This document shows positions 1-6,967 of a stretch of 12,404 nt of DNA, piece after piece. The DNA comes from JAWLFY01 sp041685355 (GTDB lineage: Bacteria > Planctomycetota > Planctomycetia > Pirellulales > Pirellulaceae), in assembly GCA_041685355.1 (NCBI GenBank), contig JAWLFY010000142.1, positions 1 through 12,404 of the forward strand. The letters run 5' to 3'. Below the pieces are notes generated by a model. That model made no database searches and was not told the DNA's origin. It was given only the letters and a program-made list of their open reading frames with translations. The position numbers were made by a program, and so were the translations under genes. Every line of letters begins with the position of its first letter. Within the stretch, counting starts at the first letter, position 1.

Positions 1-1
1 T

Positions 2-997
2 TGGCGAGAGGATTCGGACGCGGGGCGAATGGTTGACGTGGAGTCGAGCCAACGGGCAGCTTGGTTCGGTCGTTGGCACTTGGCGGACGGTCAAGCGGTG
101 TTCAACAACATGACGACGCTCCGCAGTCGCGAGATCGATCGGTTTTGGGATGCCGTGGGCACGGTAACGGCGGAGGCCGACGGGGCGGAGCGTGCGGCGA
201 GATGGGGGCGGATTCGCCAATGGCTGGCGATCGACGGCGTGACGCATACGAGCGACGAGACGTTGCGAGTCGCATCCGATGGCAACCAGAGCAAGAACCT
301 TGACGACGTCGTCGAACACACCCACCAGTTGGTCACGCTCCGTCGCTGGGGTTTGCCATCACGTCACCACGGGTACCGGTTGCACGCCGATTGGCGAACC
401 GATGTCGCGGTCGGGTCGGAACGCGACCGTGTGTTTCGAGAGATGCTGGGTGAGGTGGTCCGGCTTGGTGACGAGGCGGCACCGCGGGTGACCGGTGGCG
501 AGGCGGCGCGGCGTGGCGATTTCGCGTCGGCGGCGGGCGATCGGGAACGGGGGGGCGATCGGGAACGGGGGGGCGACCGGGAACGGGGGGGCGACCGGGA
601 CCGGGGGGGCGACGCCGATGCGAACGACAAGATTCGGGTCGTGCGCTGGTCACCCGAGTTCGCGGAAGTGGCGGTCCGCAGTCAGGCCGGGGGGCTGCTT
701 CGGCGACCGACGTTGCAGGACGGATCGTGGCGGGCGACGATCCGCACGGATCGAACAGGGGACGGGGAATGGCGGGAGACGCCGGTGCACGAGGTCGACA
801 TGCTCGCGCAGGGGGTCGTCGTGCCGCCGGGGACGTCGGTCGTCCGGTTTCGCTATCGGCCGGCGTGGCTCGCACCGAGTCTTACCGTCGCCGGGGCGGG
901 TTGGGCGACGTTGCTCGCGGTGGGCGTGTTCAGATCGACGAGGGGGGGACGACGTAGAGGACGAATTCCAGGGTCAGCGAACGGCCGTCGACCGTGA
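2..997 (+). CDS. YfhO-like membrane protein, C-terminal part (5' end outside window)
   Basis: The frame is open back to base 2 with no stop before the first ATG at 29, so this is most likely the tail of a longer gene. The last ~100 residues follow the usual end of YfhO-family membrane proteins: a beta-rich stretch (IRVVRWSPEF..., DGSWRATI), then VVPPGTSVVRFRYRPAWL and a final hydrophobic helix (SLTVAGAGWATLLAVGVF), then a basic tail. YfhO proteins are multi-pass membrane proteins linked to glycosylation of surface polymers; the catalytic and membrane core would lie upstream of this window. Residues about 170-195 (counted from the ATG at 29) are GDRERG/GDRDRG repeats, not expected in the family. 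The last 68 bp overlap the 3' end of tssK on the other strand. Family assignment is from recalled C-terminal pattern only; the function of this fragment cannot be judged. Confidence 0.6.
   Translation, partial: WREDSDAGRMVDVESSQRAAWFGRWHLADGQAVFNNMTTLRSREIDRFWDAVGTVTAEADGAERAARWGRIRQWLAIDGVTHTSDETLRVASDGNQSKNLDDVVEHTHQLVTLRRWGLPSRHHGYRLHADWRTDVAVGSERDRVFREMLGEVVRLGDEAAPRVTGGEAARRGDFASAAGDRERGGDRERGGDRERGGDRDRGGDADANDKIRVVRWSPEFAEVAVRSQAGGLLRRPTLQDGSWRATIRTDRTGDGEWRETPVHEVDMLAQGVVVPPGTSVVRFRYRPAWLAPSLTVAGAGWATLLAVGVFRSTRGGRRRGRIPGSANGRRP
536..613 (+). repeat. 18-bp G-rich tandem repeat, four units plus a partial
   Basis: Four consecutive 18-bp units of the form GGCGATCGGGAACGGGGG (units 3 and 4 carry GACC instead of GATC, and unit 4 also GGGACC instead of GGGAAC), followed by GGCGAC. 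They are in frame in the YfhO-like gene and encode GDRERG x3 and GDRDRG. Every unit gives a run of three G and a run of seven G, so eight G-runs lie between 543 and 609, separated by 3-5 nt. Unit length is a multiple of three, so copy changes would keep the frame, while slippage within a G7 run would not. Confidence 0.95.
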
Positions 998-2339
998 CGT
1001 CGATCGCCCGTTTCCCTTGGACGTCACCGGCGATCAGGTTTTCGTTGAAGCGGACCGCCAACGAGAGCCCGCGTTGGACCGCTTCCCACTGTTCGGCGGA
1101 TTCGCTCGGGTCGAGCCCGAAGAAGACACGTCCGGGGCGGAGCGGCAGACATCGCGGCGGCTCGGATCGGAAGCCGAACCGTAACCCGGCGCGTCCGAGC
1201 CGGTAGAGTTCGTCGACGGCGCTGCCGGCCCCGATCTTCATGTCGAGTCGGCGTTCGACCAGTTGCCGTGTCTGTTCGGTCGGCAACGAGGAAGTGACCG
1301 CGACGAACAGCCGTTGCCCCGCTTCGAGCCAACCCGGTTCGAGCGCGACTTGGACCCGTTGTCCCGCCCCGACGAACGCGCGTTCGCTGTATTCCGGTTC
1401 GACGACCGCGTCGAGGACTCCGTCGACGAGTCGGCGGGCGGACCAGAAGCACGCGCCCAGATCGTCATGGTCGTACTTCGGCAGGTCCGGGATCCGGCGT
1501 CCGGGTGTGAACACCGCCATCCGGCCGACGAAGCGGAGCAGGTCGGAGAACAGGTCGACCGGGTGCACCCCCGGCATGAACGCTTCGACCCCGAGTTCGG
1601 CGTAGGACTCGTTCATCACCCGCATCTGTTCGAGGATCACACGGTCGCCTTGCGAGGTCGAATCGAACGTGATCCCGCGGGAGACGACTTGGTTCGCGAC
1701 GAGGTCCAACTTTTTCCCGATCCGGTCGAACACCGGCCGCACGATTTCTTGTTCGAGCACGTTCCATGCGTCGACGGCCAACAGGGGCGGGATGTAGGTT
1801 CGGTCGAGTTCGGGGGCCCCTTCGGCGCGGTCGGCGCGGCGGAGCCGAAGGAGCGGCAGCGTCGCGTAGCCGGCGTGGTCGTCGGCGTCGGTGAGGAGTT
1901 GCAGGTTGAGCCGGCGGATCTGGATCGGCCGCGGGTTTTGTCCCGTGTTCGAGTCCTCGAGGTCGAGCGATTCGATCCGGTAACGGCTGGCGGCCGAGAG
2001 TGCCGGTTGGGCGGCTTCGAGCTTCGGGATCGCCGCGAACAGGGTCAGCGATTGGCGGCCGATCATCGACTGGCGGAGGTCGACCTCGGGGAGACGTCCC
2101 GATTCGGGGGACGAGATCAGCGTCCCGTCCCGCATCCGGGCGGCGAGTTCGGAGATCACGACTCGGTGGTTCGCCAACGCGTCGGGGTCGAGCCGGAATC
2201 GGCGAAGTCCCCAGCTGTAGTGGCGGCTCCATTCGATGTTGTCGCGGATCTGGTGATGGACGTTTTGTTCGGCGACCTGGAAGTGTTGCGGCCGCAGGAA
2301 CATCCCTTCGTGCCAGTGGACCGGGGCTTGGATCGACAT
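930..2339 (-). CDS. tssK: Type VI secretion system baseplate subunit TssK (ImpJ/VasE family)
   Basis: This 469-residue protein begins with the family hallmark VHWHEGMFLRPQHFQ (residues 7-21) and ends with the typical C-terminal block containing PLRPGRVFFGLD and a final beta strand (RSLTLEFVLYVV). Length fits TssK (about 445 residues in enteroaggregative E. coli). In known systems TssK is a cytoplasmic trimer joining the TssEFG baseplate wedges to the TssL/TssM membrane complex: an N-terminal shoulder holds the wedge, a helical middle trimerises, and a C-terminal head related to phage receptor-binding proteins contacts TssL/M. The ATG at 2339 is preceded by a GAGG-like ribosome site about 8-10 nt away. 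No other tss gene is seen: the gene upstream is uvrA, and downstream the convergent YfhO-like gene overlaps by 68 bp. It therefore looks monocistronic. Identity is very likely; whether a complete T6SS exists elsewhere cannot be told. Confidence 0.93.
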   Translation of the reverse strand: MSIQAPVHWHEGMFLRPQHFQVAEQNVHHQIRDNIEWSRHYSWGLRRFRLDPDALANHRVVISELAARMRDGTLISSPESGRLPEVDLRQSMIGRQSLTLFAAIPKLEAAQPALSAASRYRIESLDLEDSNTGQNPRPIQIRRLNLQLLTDADDHAGYATLPLLRLRRADRAEGAPELDRTYIPPLLAVDAWNVLEQEIVRPVFDRIGKKLDLVANQVVSRGITFDSTSQGDRVILEQMRVMNESYAELGVEAFMPGVHPVDLFSDLLRFVGRMAVFTPGRRIPDLPKYDHDDLGACFWSARRLVDGVLDAVVEPEYSERAFVGAGQRVQVALEPGWLEAGQRLFVAVTSSLPTEQTRQLVERRLDMKIGAGSAVDELYRLGRAGLRFGFRSEPPRCLPLRPGRVFFGLDPSESAEQWEAVQRGLSLAVRFNENLIAGDVQGKRAIDVTVDGRSLTLEFVLYVVPPSSI

Positions 2340-2370
2340 CGACGGGACCTCAACGGGGAGCGAGACACGG

Positions 2371-2384
2371 GTCGGACGTCCGAC
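2371..2384. promoter_or_regulatory. 14-bp perfect palindrome upstream of tssK
   Basis: GTCGGACGTCCGAC reads the same on both strands and lies 32-45 bp before the tssK start codon, where an operator for a dimeric regulator would be expected. No regulator is known for it and no clear sigma-70 -35/-10 pair stands out around it, so a regulatory role is inferred from symmetry and position only. In GC-rich DNA such palindromes also arise by chance. Confidence 0.3.
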
Positions 2385-2517
2385 ACCCTAGAGCTTCGAC
2401 CGTCGGGCGGTGGTCGATGAGTTTGGGGCAAGAAGGGCGACCTGTGCCGAAGATTCCCGTCGCGGGTGACGTACCGGATGGGGCCTCGCGACCGCTGCGA
2501 TCGGCCCCCCGGTTCCC

Positions 2518-2602
2518 TGCGGAGGGCTTCGCGTGTTATCTGCGGAGGGCTTCGCGTGTTATCTGCGGAGGGCTTCGCGTGTTATCTGCGGAGGGCTTCG
2601 CG
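2518..2602. repeat. 23-bp tandem repeat array, left copy
   Basis: A 16-nt core TGCGGAGGGCTTCGCG at 2518-2533 is followed by three identical 23-bp units (2534-2556, 2557-2579, 2580-2602), each made of TGTTATC plus the core. The array stops exactly at the N block. There are no variable spacers, so it is a direct tandem repeat, not CRISPR. On the minus strand the core plus linker reads as the last codons of uvrA and its TAA stop. Confidence 0.95.
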
Positions 2603-2702
2603 NNNNNNNNNNNNNNNNNNNNNNNNNNNNNNNNNNNNNNNNNNNNNNNNNNNNNNNNNNNNNNNNNNNNNNNNNNNNNNNNNNNNNNNNNNNNNNNNNN
2701 NN
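2603..2702. other. Assembly gap of 100 N
   Basis: The block is exactly 100 N, the conventional filler for a gap of unknown size. The 99 bases just before it (2504-2602) are identical to the 99 bases just after it (2703-2801), so the two contig ends overlap end to end. The gap is therefore probably not missing sequence but a failed join across the tandem repeat. Confidence 0.98.
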
Positions 2703-2716
2703 GCCCCCCGGTTCCC

Positions 2717-2801
2717 TGCGGAGGGCTTCGCGTGTTATCTGCGGAGGGCTTCGCGTGTTATCTGCGGAGGGCTTCGCGTGTTATCTGCGGAGGGCTTCGC
2801 G
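2717..2801. repeat. 23-bp tandem repeat array, right copy, running into the uvrA 3' end
   Basis: Same structure as the left copy: a core at 2717-2732 and three units at 2733-2755, 2756-2778 and 2779-2801. The last unit overlaps uvrA: read on the minus strand it encodes the C-terminal REALRR and the stop (CGC GAA GCC CTC CGC AGA TAA). The array therefore looks like an outward expansion of the end of uvrA. The unit length of 23 is not a multiple of three. Confidence 0.95.
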
Positions 2802-5594
2802 GAGGTACCGACCGGTCGCGTTGTCGGCGATTTTCGCGATCGCCTCGGGGGTCCCTTCGGCGAGCACCTGGCCGCCCCCGACGCCCCCTTCGGGCCCGAG
2901 GTCGATGATCCAGTCGCAGGCGGCCAGCAGGTCGAATTGGTGTTCGATCACGAGCACCGTGTTGCCGTTTTCGACGAGTCGTTGCAGGACGGCGACGAGT
3001 CGGGCGATGTCTTCGAAGTGGAGGCCCGTGGTGGGCTCGTCGAGCAGGTAGAGCGTGCGTCCGGTCGAGGCGCGGGCCAGTTCGGTCGCCAGCTTGACCC
3101 GTTGGGCCTCGCCGCCGCTGAGCGTGGTGCTCGATTGTCCGAGCCGCACGTAGCCGAGTCCGACGTCTTGCAGCGATCGCAGGACGCGGTCGACTTTGGG
3201 GACATTTTCGAAAAATTCGGCCGCTTCGTCGACGGACATTTCGAGGACGTCGGCGATCGTCGCCCCTTTGAAGCGGACCTGCAACGTTTGCCGGTTGAAC
3301 CGTTTCCCGCCGCATCGCGAACAGGTCACGAACAGATCGCTCAGAAAGTTCATCTCGATCCGTTCGACACCGAGGCCGCCGCACGCGTCACACCGTCCGG
3401 CGGCGGCGTTGAAGCTGAACCGACTGGCGTCGTATCCCCGCGTCTTCGCCTCGCGGGTCTTCGTGAACACTTGGCGGATCGGGTCGAGCGCCCCGGTGTA
3501 GGTCGCGGGGCAGCTCCGCGGGGTGCGGCCGATCGGGGATTGGTCGATGCGAATCATCTTGTCGATCGGATCGGCCCCTAGCAATCGCCCCGAGGCGGCG
3601 GGGAAATCGCAGAGGTAGCCGGGGGCGGCTTCGGCGACGGCGGCTTTGCCGCCCCGTTTTCGTCCGCGCCCCCGTTGGTTCGGTCGGTCGGTCGCGGCGG
3701 GCGATCGCTTTCCGTTTCGCGAACCGGTGCCGGACGTGTCGGGAGTGGCGGCGAGGTGATCGCGGAGGAGCGGGAACAGCGTGTCGTTGATCAACGAGCT
3801 CTTGCCGCTTCCGGAGACGCCGCTGACGCCGATCAGCGTCCCGATCGGGAAACGCGTCGTGACACGTTTCAGGTTGTGGGTGGTGACGTCGGCGAGGAGG
3901 AGCCAGCGGTTGTCGGCGGCATCGCGGCGCGTGACGGGGATCGGGACGTGACGCTCGCCGCGGAGGTACCCGCCGGTGACGCTCTGCGGGTCGGCGGCGA
4001 CGTCGTCGGGGGTCCCCTCGCTAATGATCCGTCCGCCTTGTTCGCCGGCCCCTGGCCCGATATCGATCAGCCGATCCGCGGCCCGGATCGTCGCCTCGTC
4101 GTGTTCGACGATGACGACGCTGTTCCCGTGATCGCGGAGCTCGCGGATCGATTCGAGCAGTCGGTCGTGGTCGGCGGGGTGGAGCCCGATCGAGGGTTCG
4201 TCGAGGACATAACAGACGCCGACCAGCCCGCTGCCGATGCTGGTCGCCAGGCGTACCCGCTGCAGCTCGCCGCCGCTGAGCGTGTCGGCCGGTCGGTCGA
4301 GGGTGAGATAGTCGACGCCGACGCGTTGCAGGAATCCGAGCCGGCGGGCGACCTCGCGGCACACCGGTTCGGCGACAGCTTGAGACATTTCGGTGAGCCG
4401 ATCGGGGAGTCCCGCGACCCACGCGGCAGCGTCGCCGAGCGGCATCGCGGTGACGTCGGCGATCGAGTTTTGCTCGATCGTCACCGCAAGCGCTTGCGGG
4501 CGGAGGCGTTTCCCGTCGCATGCCGGGCAGGTCCGCTTGGCGTCGTCGTCCGTCTCGTCGGGGACCAGCCCGAGGCCGCCACACGCGTCGCACGCGCCAT
4601 AGGGGCTATTGAAGCTGAACGTCCGCGGCTCGAGTTCTTCCAGGCTTTCACCGCAATCGGGGCACGCCATCGCCGTCGAGTGGATCGACTCGTCCCAGCC
4701 TTCGTCACCTGGACGAGCGACCAGGCTGGTGACCAACCCGCGACCGAGACGCAACGCGTGCAGGAGGGACTCTTGAAGCCGCGACGCGATGCCGTCGCGG
4801 ATCACGATCCGGTCGACCATCGCCTCGATCGTGTGGTTGCGGCGGGGGGCGATTTCGGGGAGTTCGTCGAGCAGGTAGATCTCGCCGTCGACGCGGGCGC
4901 GGAGGAGTCCCGCGGCGCGGATCGATTCGAATACCTCCTCGTGCCGGCCCCGGCGACCTCGGACCATCGGGCTGAGCAGCATCAACTTCGTGCCGTCGGG
5001 AAGCGCGAGCAGCGATTCGCCGATCGCCTCGGGTGACTGGGGCGAGACGGGGGAGCCGCACGCGACGCAGTGGGGCGCGCCGACGCGTGCGAACAGCAAC
5101 CGGAGGTAGTCGTAGATCTCGGTTACCGTTGCGACCGTGCTCCGGCCGCTGGTGGAGCCCGGCTTTTGGTCGATCGCCAAGGTCGGTGCGAGCCCGCTGA
5201 TCGAGTCGACTTCGGGCCGGGGGATTTGGTCGAGGAACTGTCGGGCGTAAGTCGAGAGGCTGTCGATGTATTGCCGCTGGCCCTCGGCGTAGAGCGTGTC
5301 GAAGGCGAGCGAGCTCTTCCCGCTTCCCGAGACCCCGGTGATCACCGTGATCGCGTCACGGGGGATATCGACGTCGACCGACTTCAGGTTGTGGACCCGC
5401 GCCCCGCGGATTTCGATCGACTCCGCGGCGACGTCACGTCGGGACGGGCCGGCCGCGGATGGGCCGGCCGCGGACGGGCCGGTTGCGGACGGGCCGGTTG
5501 CGGACGGGCCGGTTGCGGACGGGCCGGTTGCGGACGGGCCGGCGTCGCGAGCCGCGGTACGACGGCGGGTGCGTGAAGGTGTGACGGCGTTCAA
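2781..5594 (-). CDS. uvrA: UvrA, excinuclease ABC subunit A, with shortened insertion domain
   Basis: UvrA is the damage-scanning ATPase of nucleotide excision repair; as a dimer it loads UvrB at lesions. Visible in order: residues 17-51, a GPSAT/GPSAA repeat; homology starting at ESIEIRGARVHNL (58); Walker A GVSGSGKSS (87-95); Q-loop region with RSTVATVTEIYDYLRLLFARVG (151-172); the UvrB-binding region (about 180-300); zinc cysteines CPDC (311-314) and CDAC (335-338); CPAC (356-359); signature TLSGGELQR (438-446) with LDEPSIGLH; second Walker A GVSGSGKSS (592-600); a basic linker (about 615-655); second zinc module CDAC/CSRC (735-761); second signature TLSGGEAQR (824-832) with LDEPTTGLH. In E. 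coli more than 100 residues (the DNA-contacting insertion domain) lie between the equivalents of CDAC-335 and CPAC-356; here only about 17. The start codon is TTG with no clear Shine-Dalgarno; an upstream in-frame TGA limits alternatives. The stop lies in the 23-bp repeat array. Confidence 0.93.
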   Translation of the reverse strand: MNAVTPSRTRRRTAARDAGPSATGPSATGPSATGPSATGPSAAGPSAAGPSRRDVAAESIEIRGARVHNLKSVDVDIPRDAITVITGVSGSGKSSLAFDTLYAEGQRQYIDSLSTYARQFLDQIPRPEVDSISGLAPTLAIDQKPGSTSGRSTVATVTEIYDYLRLLFARVGAPHCVACGSPVSPQSPEAIGESLLALPDGTKLMLLSPMVRGRRGRHEEVFESIRAAGLLRARVDGEIYLLDELPEIAPRRNHTIEAMVDRIVIRDGIASRLQESLLHALRLGRGLVTSLVARPGDEGWDESIHSTAMACPDCGESLEELEPRTFSFNSPYGACDACGGLGLVPDETDDDAKRTCPACDGKRLRPQALAVTIEQNSIADVTAMPLGDAAAWVAGLPDRLTEMSQAVAEPVCREVARRLGFLQRVGVDYLTLDRPADTLSGGELQRVRLATSIGSGLVGVCYVLDEPSIGLHPADHDRLLESIRELRDHGNSVVIVEHDEATIRAADRLIDIGPGAGEQGGRIISEGTPDDVAADPQSVTGGYLRGERHVPIPVTRRDAADNRWLLLADVTTHNLKRVTTRFPIGTLIGVSGVSGSGKSSLINDTLFPLLRDHLAATPDTSGTGSRNGKRSPAATDRPNQRGRGRKRGGKAAVAEAAPGYLCDFPAASGRLLGADPIDKMIRIDQSPIGRTPRSCPATYTGALDPIRQVFTKTREAKTRGYDASRFSFNAAAGRCDACGGLGVERIEMNFLSDLFVTCSRCGGKRFNRQTLQVRFKGATIADVLEMSVDEAAEFFENVPKVDRVLRSLQDVGLGYVRLGQSSTTLSGGEAQRVKLATELARASTGRTLYLLDEPTTGLHFEDIARLVAVLQRLVENGNTVLVIEHQFDLLAACDWIIDLGPEGGVGGGQVLAEGTPEAIAKIADNATGRYLREALRR
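5443..5547 (-). repeat. 15-bp tandem repeat in the 5' end of uvrA, seven units
   Basis: Seven 15-bp units of the plus-strand form GACGGGCCGGTTGCG; the four at 5473-5532 are identical and the outer ones differ at one to three positions. On the minus strand they are in frame and encode GPSAT/GPSAA repeats just before the conserved UvrA start. The unit length keeps the reading frame whatever the copy number. The resulting tail is Ala/Gly/Pro/Ser-rich and should be disordered. Confidence 0.95.
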
Positions 5595-5697
5595 TTCGCT
5601 GTTTTCGGGTGATTCGGTGTGTGCTGATAGGGAGGGGACCGGTAAGATCGGCGGCAGGCAACCGGGCCAGAATCACGAGGGAATAAGGCGTCATGAA
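5595..5697. promoter_or_regulatory. Divergent intergenic region uvrA/dgt
   Basis: This 103-bp spacer must contain the control regions of both divergent genes. A weak -10-like TAAGAT is seen at 5643-5648 for the plus strand, without a good -35. GAGGG at 5677-5681 and AAGG at 5685-5688 could serve as ribosome sites for dgt. No LexA-type box (CTGT-N8-ACAG or GAAC-N4-GTTC) is visible, so SOS control of uvrA is not supported by the sequence. Confidence 0.35.
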
Positions 5698-6870
5698 GTG
5701 AGGACGGAGCGTCGCGAACCGGCACCGGCATTCGATTGGCATCGCGACGCCGATCGTGAACATTTGACGCTGGCATCGTACGCGATGCACAGCCGCGACA
5801 GCATGGGGAGGGTTTACCCCGAGCCGACGCACCCGTACCGCGGCCCGTTCGCCCGCGACCGCGACCGGATCTTGCACAGCAGCGGTTTCCGAAGGCTTTC
5901 GGGAAAGATGCAGGTGTTCACCGGCGAGATGGGGGTCTACCACCGCACGCGGCTGACGCACACCTTCGAGGTCGCCTCGGTCGCCCGCACGCTGGCCCGC
6001 GCGCTGCGGCTGCACGAGGACCTTACTGAGGCGTTGGCGCTGTTGCACGATATCGGGCATCCGCCTTACGGTCACTGCGGTGAGGACGTGTTGGGGGAGT
6101 GTTTGCATGAGGAAGGGGGCTTTTCGCACAACGGGTTCGCGCTCGTCTTGGCGACCGAATTGGAACAGCGTTACGACCGCTTCCCGGGGTTGAATCTTTC
6201 GCACGAGACGCTTGCCGGCCAGGACGTCCGGGCGCACAAAGCGGAGGCGGCGTACGGCCGGTCGCCTTGGTTGGAGGTCCAGCTCGTCGACGCCGCCGAC
6301 TCGATCGCCTACGACGCCCACGACGTCGACGACGCGATCCAGCTCGGTCTCTTGTCGATCGACGAGCTCGCGGAGCTGTCCGTGATCCGCCGGTCGCTCG
6401 AGCGGTTACGGATCAAGCACGGCGGGAGCCACCCGAATCGGCTTCGGCAGGCGCTCGTCCACGACCTGATCGATTTGCAAGTCGGCGACTTGCTGGAACA
6501 GACCGCGGACCGGTTGCGACGGCTTCAAGGGCGTACCGCGGGCGAGCTATGCGACGAAGGGTTCCGGATCGGGCACTCGGCGACGCTCAGCCGGGAACGG
6601 ACCGAGTTAGAGGCCTTTCTGTTCGACGCGGTCTATCGCCATCCACGTTTGATGACGGTCCGTCGTTCGGCGGCGGACCGGTTGCGGTTCTTGTTCGAGA
6701 TGCTGGTCGCCGCGCCCGAGCGGTTGCCCCTCCGGTTCCGTATGCGGGTTGCCGACACGGGGGTGTACCGCGCCGTTGGCGATTACTTGGCGGGGATGAC
6801 CGACGCGTTTTGCGATCAGCAGTACGCGTATGCTCGTGATTCGCAGAGCGGACCGCTTGCCGATTGGTGA
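5698..6870 (+). CDS. dgt: dGTP triphosphohydrolase-like HD-domain protein
   Basis: This 390-residue protein matches the family that hydrolyses dNTPs to deoxynucleoside and tripolyphosphate. Seen: the N-terminal signature YPEPTHPYRGPFARDRDRIL (40-59), HSSGFRRLSGKMQVF, then the HD metal site: H88 in RLTHTFEVA, H117-D118 in LLHDIGHPPYGHCGED, and D201 in DAADSIAYDAHDVDDA. Function in the family is control of dNTP pools in the cytoplasm; nucleotide preference cannot be read from sequence. The frame stays open upstream into the uvrA antisense strand, so the start was set at GTG 5698 because homology begins soon after and AAGG lies 9 nt before it. An ATG-AAG-TGA triplet set at 5693-5701 overlaps this GTG. 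A later in-frame ATG at 5785 would remove part of the conserved N-terminus. Transcribed away from uvrA; the stop is followed by a 240-bp spacer. Confidence 0.9.
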   Translation: MRTERREPAPAFDWHRDADREHLTLASYAMHSRDSMGRVYPEPTHPYRGPFARDRDRILHSSGFRRLSGKMQVFTGEMGVYHRTRLTHTFEVASVARTLARALRLHEDLTEALALLHDIGHPPYGHCGEDVLGECLHEEGGFSHNGFALVLATELEQRYDRFPGLNLSHETLAGQDVRAHKAEAAYGRSPWLEVQLVDAADSIAYDAHDVDDAIQLGLLSIDELAELSVIRRSLERLRIKHGGSHPNRLRQALVHDLIDLQVGDLLEQTADRLRRLQGRTAGELCDEGFRIGHSATLSRERTELEAFLFDAVYRHPRLMTVRRSAADRLRFLFEMLVAAPERLPLRFRMRVADTGVYRAVGDYLAGMTDAFCDQQYAYARDSQSGPLADW

Positions 6871-6967
6871 GCCCCGTTGATGCGTCCCCCGTTGCCGATC
6901 CTTGCCAAGCGGTCGGGCGGGCGATCTCGATCCTCGCGCGGCGAACGGGTGGCCCCGCGAAGTGAAC

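Larger units (their letters stand above)
2340..2780. other. Intergenic region between uvrA and tssK
   Basis: No convincing gene is found here. It holds, from left to right, the probable tssK leader with a 14-bp palindrome, about 120 bp of featureless GC-rich DNA, the 23-bp repeat array, the 100-N gap and a second copy of the array that runs into the uvrA stop codon. Long frames that cross the N block are artefacts. If the duplicated 99 bp and the N block are removed (199 nt), the real spacer would be about 240 bp. Confidence 0.7.

Noticed and set aside
1263..2420. Long plus-strand open frame (385 codons) across tssK
   Set aside because: It is antisense to a clear TssK and its translation is Arg/Asp/Val-rich without family motifs; it is the mirror of GC-rich codon use.
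2518..2801. CRISPR array
   Set aside because: The repeats are directly adjacent with a 23-bp period and no variable spacers; no cas genes are present.
2000..3581. Plus-strand frames running through the N block
   Set aside because: They depend on undefined bases and repeat units, and lie opposite to uvrA; not real genes.
3675..5036. Long plus-strand open frame (453 codons) across uvrA
   Set aside because: Antisense to intact UvrA motifs, low-complexity composition, no plausible ribosome site or domain.
5595..5697. LexA/SOS box before uvrA
   Set aside because: Neither CTGT-N8-ACAG nor GAAC-N4-GTTC can be found in the spacer.
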